A DNA stretch of 9,128 bases from Stenotrophomonas maltophilia (GTDB lineage Bacteria > Pseudomonadota > Gammaproteobacteria > Xanthomonadales > Xanthomonadaceae), in the NCBI GenBank assembly GCA_002386405.1, contig DGIP01000251.1:409-9536 (forward strand), written 5' to 3'. The position numbers and the translations under genes are program-made. Numbering within the stretch: position 1 is the stretch's first letter; each line of letters opens with the position of its first letter. This document shows, one piece after another, positions 1 through 5,644 of this stretch. Below the pieces are notes generated by a model that saw only the letters and a list, made by a program, of their open reading frames with translations, searched no databases and was not told the origin of the DNA.

Positions 1-92
1 TTGCCCGCATATGCGGGCAACGAAAGCGAGGTGCACAGTGCCAGCGCGATGAGTACGGCGAGCGGGCGGTGGGGCGGAGCAGCGTGACGCAT
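1..92 (-). CDS. Start of an exported protein, cut by the window edge
   Basis: An open frame begins at an ATG on the minus strand (complement of 90-92) and runs off the left edge after 30 codons. The visible part looks like a Sec signal peptide: a short N-terminal region with Arg2, His3, His8 and Arg9, a hydrophobic core at about residues 11-25 (LAVLIALALCTSLSL), then PAYAG, with a likely signal peptidase I cut after Ala-Tyr-Ala (residue 29). A GGAA (complement of 101-104) sits 8 nt before the ATG as a weak ribosome binding site. The gene lies 139 bp downstream of the peptide transporter on the same strand, so it may be read through or have its own promoter; I see no convincing promoter in 93-231. 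The mature protein is outside the window, so no function can be given. It is too short to appear in ordinary ORF lists. Confidence 0.6.
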   Translation of the reverse strand, partial: MRHAAPPHRPLAVLIALALCTSLSLPAYAG

Positions 93-231
93 TGGGAAAG
101 TTCCATGAACGCAGGGAGCGCCATGGTGGGGAGCGATGGAAAACGTGTATCTACAACTTGCTTCAACGCAGCCGGACTGTGACCGGATCGAATGGTGTTA
201 GGAAGTGTTTATGTGCATGGGGTGTGGCGGC

Positions 232-1989
232 TTACTTGACCCCGTGCATCATCCGCTTCAGCAGGGGCGAGCCGGCGAACGCCACGGCGGCACAGCCCAG
301 GCCGATCCACATCAGCAGCCAGAACAGGTGTTCGTAGCTGGCGGCGGCCGCGGCGATGTTCATGGTTTCGCCTTCGGGCACTTCAATGGCGGCAAGCTTG
401 CCGAACAGGGCGGCGAGGGTTTCCGAGAACGCGGTGGCCAGGAACCAGGTGCCCATCATCAGGCTCACCACGCGCGGCGCGGCGAGCTGGGTAACGGCGG
501 ACAGGCCCACTGGCGAGAGGCACATTTCACCGATCTCCAGCACCAGGTAGGCGAGCACCAGCCACCACACGCTGGCCATCTGGCCGGTGCTGCCGACCTG
601 CTGGGCCGCGAGGGCGAGCGGGATGAAGGAAAGTGCGGCAAACACCAGGCCGAGCGAGGATTTGACCGGCTTGGAGGGATCCAGGCGGCGCTTGTCGAGC
701 CATGCCCACAGCACGGCGAATAGGGGGGCGAGCACGACCAGGAACAGGCCGCCCAGGTAGGTGAGGGAACCGGCGGTCTGTGGAATCACCAGGCAGTCGC
801 GGATCAGCAGCACCAGCATCAGGGCGACGATGGCGATGAACAGGGTGCGCGGTGCGGTGGACCCGGGGCGGCGTTCGGACAGGCGTGCGGCGACCACGAA
901 GCCGAGCGGGGCCAGCAGCAGGGAGGCGATCGACCACGGGATCGGGGTGCCGCCCTGGATCACCAGCGCGGGAACCAGGTCCTTGGTGAGCATGCGGTCG
1001 GTGAAGGTGACCCAGGAGCCGTAGGTCTGCTCGTAGAGGGTGAAGAACACCAGGGCCATGAAGATGAGAGCCATGAGGGCGATCATCTGCTGGCGCTGCA
1101 CGGGGGTGCAGCGGGTGCCGGTGAACCAGGCGAACCAGAGCAGCACGCCGCCAAGCACGACGACCATGAGCAGCAGGGCGAGGCTGATTTCGCCGCCGAT
1201 GGCGAAGGCGCCGTTGGCGGCGGACCACATGAGGGCGGCGACGGGAATGACGCCGAGCACGGCGATGCCGTAGATCAGCCATTCGCGGGGGATGCCGGCA
1301 ATGCGCTGGCGCAGGGCGGCGACGTTGGTGGGTTCGGCGTGGCCCTGCAGGTACTTCTGGCCCCAGAGGAACATGGCCAGGCCGATGACCATGCCGATGC
1401 CGGCGGCGCCGAAGCCGTATTTCCAGCCGTAGGCTTCGCCGAGGAAGCCACAGACGAGGGAGGCGAACAGGGCGCCGAGGTTGATGCCGGCGTAGAACAG
1501 GGAGAAGCCGGAATCGCGGCGGGGGTCGCCTTCGGGGTAGAGCTTGCCGACGATGGTGGAGATGTTGGGCTTGAGGAAGCCGACGCCCATGATGATGAGG
1601 GCAAGGGAGAGGTAGGTGATGCCGAGGGCGGCATCGTCGCGCACGACCTGGCCATCGATGCGGGTGGCGGCGTGGCCTTCGAAGGCCATGCCGAGGTGGC
1701 CGAGCACGAGCAGGATGCCGCCGAACACGACGGCTTTGCGCATGCCCAGCCAGCGGTCGGCGAGCAGGCCGCCGAACACGGGAATGCAGTAGACCAGGCC
1801 GCCGTAGGCGCCGAGCAGGTCAAGGCCGGCCTTGTCGCCGAACAGGTGGTACTTGGTGAGGTACAGCAGCAGCAGCGCCTTCATGCCGTAGAACGAGAAG
1901 CGCTCCCACATCTCGGTGAAGAAGCAGACGTAAACGCCTTTGGGGTGGCCAAGGAAGTCGTCGGAAGCAGGCAGGGCGGTGGCGGTCAT
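232..1989 (-). CDS. POT/PTR2-family proton-coupled di-/tripeptide transporter
   Basis: The 585-residue inner-membrane protein has about 14 hydrophobic segments. POT-family landmarks are clear: the helix-1 motif E26-M-W-E29-R30-F-S-F-Y34-G (family form ExxERFxYYG), which takes part in proton coupling and peptide binding; the MFS motif A/PTR2 signature GGLLADRWLGMRK at 73-85; K140-P-N on helix 4; the second PTR2 signature FSLFYAGINLGAL at 162-174; Glu320-Gln321 on helix 7; and EIGEMCLSPVGLS at 485-497. Family knowledge says these proteins import di- and tripeptides with protons. I chose the ATG at 1989. The frame stays open to an ATG at 2097, but those 36 extra codons run through a dispersed repeat and put MDSRVPRYPR before the usual POT N-terminus. 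No good Shine-Dalgarno precedes 1989. A promoter candidate lies just upstream. No strong terminator follows the stop; only a weak CCGG/CCGG hairpin is present at 172-186. Confidence 0.93.
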   Translation of the reverse strand: MTATALPASDDFLGHPKGVYVCFFTEMWERFSFYGMKALLLLYLTKYHLFGDKAGLDLLGAYGGLVYCIPVFGGLLADRWLGMRKAVVFGGILLVLGHLGMAFEGHAATRIDGQVVRDDAALGITYLSLALIIMGVGFLKPNISTIVGKLYPEGDPRRDSGFSLFYAGINLGALFASLVCGFLGEAYGWKYGFGAAGIGMVIGLAMFLWGQKYLQGHAEPTNVAALRQRIAGIPREWLIYGIAVLGVIPVAALMWSAANGAFAIGGEISLALLLMVVVLGGVLLWFAWFTGTRCTPVQRQQMIALMALIFMALVFFTLYEQTYGSWVTFTDRMLTKDLVPALVIQGGTPIPWSIASLLLAPLGFVVAARLSERRPGSTAPRTLFIAIVALMLVLLIRDCLVIPQTAGSLTYLGGLFLVVLAPLFAVLWAWLDKRRLDPSKPVKSSLGLVFAALSFIPLALAAQQVGSTGQMASVWWLVLAYLVLEIGEMCLSPVGLSAVTQLAAPRVVSLMMGTWFLATAFSETLAALFGKLAAIEVPEGETMNIAAAAASYEHLFWLLMWIGLGCAAVAFAGSPLLKRMMHGVK

Positions 1990-2017
1990 CGGGCGATATG
2001 CGACAAAACAGGTCGCG

Positions 2018-2023
2018 ATTATC
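2018..2023 (-). promoter_or_regulatory. Candidate -10 box of the peptide transporter
   Basis: The minus strand reads GATAAT here, five of six matches to the sigma-70 -10 consensus, with its end 28 nt before the proposed transporter start. It would give a leader of roughly 20 nt. No good -35 hexamer is visible at 17-18 bp spacing, so this is a weak or activator-dependent promoter at best. A dyad GCGAC-N7-GTCGC at 2000-2016 covers the expected transcription start and could be an operator or a leader hairpin. The dispersed palindrome beginning at 2054-2055 lies about 30 bp upstream of the box. Confidence 0.35.
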
Positions 2024-2054
2024 ACGCTTTCGGCGTCTTCACCGTTATCGGCTG

Positions 2055-2159
2055 GGGCGCGGGGCACCCGGGGGTAACGGGGCACGCGTGAATCCATCCA
2101 TGGAGCTCTTCGCAGCTCCTGCTGCTCAAGGCCCCGTTACCCCCGGGCGCCCCGCGCCC
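2055..2159. repeat. Long imperfect palindrome (dispersed repeat, fuller copy)
   Basis: Two 29-base arms, 2055-2083 and 2131-2159, are inverted copies of each other with one mismatch (an A at 2066 in the left arm). The 47-base centre contains a nested hairpin, GGAGCT (2102-2107), loop CTTCGC, AGCTCC (2114-2119), and a competing one, GCAGC (2112-2116), TCCT, GCTGC (2121-2125). The whole would fold into a long structured element in single-stranded DNA or RNA. It has no coding capacity of its own. The left arm and centre (2054-2103) recur at 9079-9128 with 43 of 50 identical bases and in the same orientation, so this is a dispersed repeat rather than a local terminator. It lies between two minus-strand genes, just upstream of the transporter promoter candidate. 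Confidence 0.85.
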
Positions 2160-2216
2160 TCAAGGTCTACGGATCTAGGCAGGAAACAACAACTTCAACT
2201 GCAGGCGCCGAACCGC

Positions 2217-2239
2217 GTAGAGCCACGCCCTGCGTGGCT
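2217..2239 (+). repeat. SMAG-like REP element (GTAG plus stem-loop)
   Basis: GTAG at 2217-2220 is followed directly by AGCCACGC (2221-2228), loop CCT, and GCGTGGCT (2232-2239), a perfect 8-bp stem. A GTAG tetranucleotide at the foot of a short imperfect or perfect stem is the defining layout of the S. maltophilia GTAG REP family, known to be abundant between genes and linked to RAYT-type transposases. No RAYT gene is present in this window. The stem shares its last base with the stop codon of the neighbouring minus-strand gene, so on that transcript the hairpin starts in the final base of the stop codon. Confidence 0.75.
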
Positions 2240-3423
2240 TACAGGTACCGCAACCAGGCCAGGTCTTTGCGGCGCGCCTTCAGGCGCGCGAACGCGCGCG
2301 TCGGCCCATACAGGGCCAGCGCCAGCACGGCGGTGATCAACCACAGCATCCACACGTGGTCCACGGCGAAATAGGCGCCGTGGGTCTGGCCCCAACGCGC
2401 TTCGGCGGCGACATACAGCAGCTTCAGCACATACAGGTGCAGCAGGTAGAAGAACATCGGGGCGGCGCCGATGCTGGCCAGCGGGGCCAGGGCGCGGGCG
2501 ATGCGGGGCTGTTCGTAGAGGCGCAGGAGCAGCAGGCCGATGCCGAGGGTGAGCAGCAGGAACAGCAGGGACGGGGGGTACTTGGTGACGTTGAAGGCGC
2601 TCATCAGGGTCTGGCCGGTGCTGGCCATGGCCTGCCAGGGGGCGTCGCCGTAGACGTTGGCGGCGCGCAGCAGGGCGAAGCCGAGCAGGGCGCCGCCGCC
2701 GGCCCACTGCAGGCGGCGTTGGCGTTGGGCGGGGTCACCATTGCGGGCGAACCAGGGGCCGAGGGTGTAGCCGAGGGCGATGACGGCGATCCAGGGCAGC
2801 ACGGGGTAGGAGGTGCGCAGGCGCAGGGCGTCTCCGACGGCGATCCAGTCGCGCTGGTGCAGGATTTTCCAGAGCACGGCGAGCGGGCCGTCGCCGCTGG
2901 CGTGGAGGCCGTCGAGCAGGTTGTGGCCGGCGATCACCCCCAGGGCCAGGGCGGCGAGGGCGGGGCGGGGCAGCCAGAGCAGGCCGGCCAGGGCGACCAT
3001 GCTGATGCCGATCGCCCAGATCACCTGCAGGTAGAGCACGCTGGGCGGGAACTGCAGGGTCCAGGCGAAGTTCACTACCAGCAGTTCCAGCAGGATCAGG
3101 AACAGGCCGCGCTTGAGCAGGAAGGCGGAGGCGGCGCGGCGGGGGGTGGCCTGGCCGCTGCCGTACAGCCACGCGGACAGGCCGGTGAGCAGCACGAACA
3201 CGGGGGCGCACAGGTGGGCGAGCAGGCGGCTGACGAACAGGGCGGGCTCGACCTGGTCCACGACCATCGGGTCGGGTACCTGCTGGTGCAGGTAGAAGGT
3301 TTCGCGCACGTGGTCCAGCAGCATCAGCACGATCACGGTGCCGCGCAGCTGGTCGATGGAGGTCAGGCGGGGAGAGGCTGGGGCCACGGGTGCGCCGGTC
3401 GGTGGCGTGACAGGATATAACAT
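2239..3423 (-). CDS. COG3503/DUF1624-type multi-spanning membrane protein, HGSNAT-like acyltransferase family
   Basis: The 394-residue protein has about 10 hydrophobic segments, at roughly 28-45, 62-88, 103-123, 129-150, 153-170, 208-224, 240-256, 284-301, 316-340 and 352-374. The N-terminal SIDQLRG (22-28) followed by LLDHVR (35-40, with His38), the stretch RLLAHLCAPVFVLLTG (66-81), YPVLPWIAVIALGYTLG (206-222) and NVTKYPPSLLFLLLTLG (278-294) are hallmarks of the bacterial relatives of heparan-alpha-glucosaminide N-acetyltransferase. In the human enzyme a membrane histidine near the same position relays acetyl groups; a similar transmembrane acyl transfer here is only inference, and the substrate is unknown. 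The C-terminus is basic (about 380-386). The start is uncertain: the ATG at 3423 has no ribosome binding site and overlaps a -10-like TGTAAT, so the in-frame GTG at 3387 (residue 13) is a real alternative. It is transcribed divergently from the OPT transporter. Confidence 0.85.
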   Translation of the reverse strand: MLYPVTPPTGAPVAPASPRLTSIDQLRGTVIVLMLLDHVRETFYLHQQVPDPMVVDQVEPALFVSRLLAHLCAPVFVLLTGLSAWLYGSGQATPRRAASAFLLKRGLFLILLELLVVNFAWTLQFPPSVLYLQVIWAIGISMVALAGLLWLPRPALAALALGVIAGHNLLDGLHASGDGPLAVLWKILHQRDWIAVGDALRLRTSYPVLPWIAVIALGYTLGPWFARNGDPAQRQRRLQWAGGGALLGFALLRAANVYGDAPWQAMASTGQTLMSAFNVTKYPPSLLFLLLTLGIGLLLLRLYEQPRIARALAPLASIGAAPMFFYLLHLYVLKLLYVAAEARWGQTHGAYFAVDHVWMLWLITAVLALALYGPTRAFARLKARRKDLAWLRYL

Positions 3424-3546
3424 TACAAATCGGGTTGCGCGGCCATTTCCCGGGGTTTACCGATTACGGCGACCGGCGCTACCCGCCTTGCGTTACCACT
3501 GCATGAAGGCTAGGTTTGACAGGATTTTTTGCCAGCAGGGGCTTCC
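3424..3546. promoter_or_regulatory. Divergent intergenic region between the membrane protein and OPT transporter
   Basis: This 123-bp gap must hold promoters for both directions unless they lie inside the genes. For the plus strand, TTGCGT (3488-3493) and TAGGTT (3511-3516) are spaced by 17 bp, a weak sigma-70-like pair about 30 bp before the OPT start. A perfect TTGACA lies at 3516-3521 but has no -10 at the right distance. For the minus strand, TGTAAT (complement of 3422-3427) matches the -10 consensus at five of six positions but overlaps the annotated ATG. AGGGG at 3537-3541 is the ribosome binding site of the OPT gene. Confidence 0.4.
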
Positions 3547-5517
3547 ATGAACAACGACGACGCTGCGCCCAAACAGCTCACATTCCGCGCGGTGGTGCTT
3601 GCCATCGTGCTGGCGGTGATCCTGTCGGCGGCCAACGCCTACCTGGGTCTGTTCGCAGGCCTGACCATCGCCACGGCCATTCCGGCGGCGGTGATCTCCA
3701 TGGGGGTGCTGCGCCTGCTGGGCGGCGGCACGATCCTGGAAAACAACATCGTACAGACCGGCGCTTCGGCCGGTTCGTCGATCGCCGCCGGTGTGATCTT
3801 CACGATCCCGGCGCTGGTGATCATGGGCTACTGGCCGGACTTCAAGTACTGGTGGGTGCTGGGCATCGCCGGCCTGGGCGGCCTGCTGGGCGTGCTGTTC
3901 TCGGTGCCGCTGCGGCGTTCGATGATCGTCGAAGACCCGCTTCCGTTCCCGGAAGGCAAGGCCGCGGCCGAAGTGCTCAAGGCCGGTGAAAACCCGGGCC
4001 CGGGCCTGAAGATCCTGGGCCTGTCGGCGGTGATCGGCGCGGTGGTGAAGCTGGCCGCGGAAAGCGGCATGCGCCTGATTCCCGATGCCTGGGCCACCTC
4101 GGCCTACGTGGGCAGCTCCAAGATCACCGCCTTCATCGGCACCAACCTGTCGCCGGCGCTGCTGGGCGTGGGCTATATCGTCGGCCTCAACGTCGGCATC
4201 GTGGTGGTGTCCGGCTCGATCCTGACCTGGCACATCGCCATTCCGCTGTACCAGGCGTTCTTCATGAACACCGATCCGGCCCTGGCCGCGTCGATCGCCA
4301 CGGCCTCGTCCACCGAGGCGGCGTTCGCCATCTGGGGCGCGAAGATGCGCTACCTGGGCGTGGGCGCGATGCTGATCGGCGGCGTGTGGACCCTGATCTC
4401 GCTGCGCAAGTCGCTGCTCAACGGCGTCAAGAGCGGCTTCGCCGCCGCGCGCAAGAGCAGCGGCCCGGCGCTGGCGCACACCGAACGCGACCTGCCGATG
4501 AAGTGGATGCTGGTGGCACTGGTGGCCTTCACCCTGCCGCTGCTGGCGCTGTACCAGGCCATCGTGGGCCAGTGGCACGTGTCGATCCCGATGACCCTCA
4601 TCATGATCGTCGCCGGCTTCCTGTTCGTCTCGGTCTCGGCCTATCTGGCCGGCCTGATCGGCTCGTCCAACAACCCGGTCTCGGGCATCACCATCTCCAC
4701 CATCCTGTTCGCCTCGGCCGTGCTGGTGGTGCTGCTGGGCAAGGACGGGCTGACCCCGGTCGGCGTCGGTGGTGCACCGCTGGGTGCGGTGGCCGCGATC
4801 ATGATCGGCGCGGTGGTGTGCTGTGCCGCCGCCGTCGGCGGTGACAACCTGCAGGACCTCAAGGCCGGCTACATCGTCGGTGCCACGCCGTGGAAGCAGC
4901 AGCTGATGCTGGGCATCGGTGCGTTTTCCTGTGCGCTGATCATGGCGCCGGTGCTGAACCTGCTGGCCACCGCGTACGGCATCGGCGTCAAGTCCGAGCT
5001 GCACCCGAACGCGCTGGCCGCGCCGCAGGCCAACCTGATGGCCTCGGTGGCCAAGGGCCTGTTCGGTGGCGAACTGCCGTGGACCTTCATCGGCATCGGT
5101 GCCGTGGTGGGTGCGGCGATCATCGCCTTCGACAGCTGGCTGAAGTCGCGCAACGCCCGCTTCCGCGTGCCGGTGCTGGCCGCCGCCATCGGTATCTACC
5201 TGCCGCTGGAACTGATGGTGCCGATCTTCCTGGGCGGCCTGATCGCCTACCTGGTGGAGCGTTTCCACAAGGTGCGCGCCGACGATGAAGAAGGCCGCGA
5301 CCGCGTGCACAAGCCGGGCGTGCTGTTCGCCGCCGGCCTGATCACCGGCGAAGCGCTGATGGGCATCGCCATCGCCGTGCCGATCGTGGTCAGCAGCCGC
5401 GCCGACGTGCTGGCCGTGCCGTTCCACCTGCCGGCCGCGCAGTGGATCGGCCTGGCGGTGCTGTTCGTGGTGGGCTGGCTGATCTACCGCACGGGCAAAA
5501 AGGCCACCGCGGTCTGA
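3547..5517 (+). CDS. OPT-family oligopeptide transporter
   Basis: The 656-residue polytopic inner-membrane protein matches the bacterial branch of the oligopeptide transporter (OPT) family in length and motifs. Visible landmarks are AYLGLFAGLTIATAIPAAVI (31-50), ENNIVQTGASAGSS (65-78), EDPLPFPEG (129-137), SSNNPVSGITIS (373-384, holding the NPxxG-type family motif), GGDNLQDLKAGYIVGATPWK (431-450), LHPNALAAPQAN (485-496) and GLITGEALMGI (597-607). Family members carry peptides, and some relatives carry metal-chelate complexes, so the substrate should be read as probable oligopeptide rather than proven. The ATG at 3547 is chosen because AGGGG ends 5 nt before it; a TTG at 3529 would add six residues but bury that site. 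The gene is a single transcription unit ending in a strong terminator at 5538-5565. It faces away from the HGSNAT-like gene and lies upstream of a secreted dipeptidyl peptidase. Confidence 0.93.
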   Translation: MNNDDAAPKQLTFRAVVLAIVLAVILSAANAYLGLFAGLTIATAIPAAVISMGVLRLLGGGTILENNIVQTGASAGSSIAAGVIFTIPALVIMGYWPDFKYWWVLGIAGLGGLLGVLFSVPLRRSMIVEDPLPFPEGKAAAEVLKAGENPGPGLKILGLSAVIGAVVKLAAESGMRLIPDAWATSAYVGSSKITAFIGTNLSPALLGVGYIVGLNVGIVVVSGSILTWHIAIPLYQAFFMNTDPALAASIATASSTEAAFAIWGAKMRYLGVGAMLIGGVWTLISLRKSLLNGVKSGFAAARKSSGPALAHTERDLPMKWMLVALVAFTLPLLALYQAIVGQWHVSIPMTLIMIVAGFLFVSVSAYLAGLIGSSNNPVSGITISTILFASAVLVVLLGKDGLTPVGVGGAPLGAVAAIMIGAVVCCAAAVGGDNLQDLKAGYIVGATPWKQQLMLGIGAFSCALIMAPVLNLLATAYGIGVKSELHPNALAAPQANLMASVAKGLFGGELPWTFIGIGAVVGAAIIAFDSWLKSRNARFRVPVLAAAIGIYLPLELMVPIFLGGLIAYLVERFHKVRADDEEGRDRVHKPGVLFAAGLITGEALMGIAIAVPIVVSSRADVLAVPFHLPAAQWIGLAVLFVVGWLIYRTGKKATAV

Positions 5518-5537
5518 TTGCGCGCCAATCTGAACGT

Positions 5538-5565
5538 GAAAAACCCCGCCTCGGCGGGGTTTTTC
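5538..5565. terminator. Rho-independent terminator after the OPT gene, symmetric
   Basis: GAAAAACCCCGCC (5538-5550) and GGCGGGGTTTTTC (5553-5565) form a GC-rich stem closing on CTCG, flanked by five As on the left and five Ts on the right. It lies 20 nt after the OPT stop. The A/T symmetry would let it stop transcription on either strand, though no minus-strand gene converges on it here. Confidence 0.92.
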
Positions 5566-5585
5566 GTTTCCATGACGTGTGGCCT

Positions 5586-5615
5586 TTGCTTCGCGGGGAT
5601 GACAGGGCCTACCAT
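5586..5615 (+). promoter_or_regulatory. Candidate sigma-70 promoter of the S9 peptidase
   Basis: TTGCTT (5586-5591) and TACCAT (5610-5615) are spaced by 18 bp, downstream of the OPT terminator. The predicted start near 5622 gives a leader of about 23 nt that contains the GGAGA ribosome binding site (5635-5639), 5 nt before the ATG at 5645. The position between a terminator and a gene supports an independent promoter; the hexamers themselves are only moderate matches. Confidence 0.45.
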
Positions 5616-5644
5616 CGGCGTTTTGCCGTTCCGCGGAGAACCCG

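Noticed and set aside
172..186. CCGG-N7-CCGG hairpin downstream of the peptide transporter stop
   Set aside because: A 4-bp stem without a T-run is too weak to call a terminator.
2272..2289. Perfect 7-bp hairpin GCGCGCC-TTCA-GGCGCGC near the end of the HGSNAT-like gene
   Set aside because: It lies in codons for a basic C-terminus (Arg-Leu-Lys-Ala-Arg-Arg); GC-rich codons for these residues make such a stem by chance and there is no T-run.
2356..3420. 354-codon plus-strand frame antisense to the HGSNAT-like gene
   Set aside because: Gly/Gln/Glu-rich shadow translation; the minus strand carries conserved family motifs.
3529..3546. TTG start adding six residues to the OPT protein
   Set aside because: It would place the good AGGGG ribosome binding site inside the coding region; ATG 3547 is correctly spaced from it.
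3493..5427. 644-codon open frame antisense to the OPT gene
   Set aside because: Its product is dominated by His, Gln, Arg and Asp in a repetitive pattern, the mirror of a hydrophobic GC-rich gene; the sense strand is a clear OPT protein.
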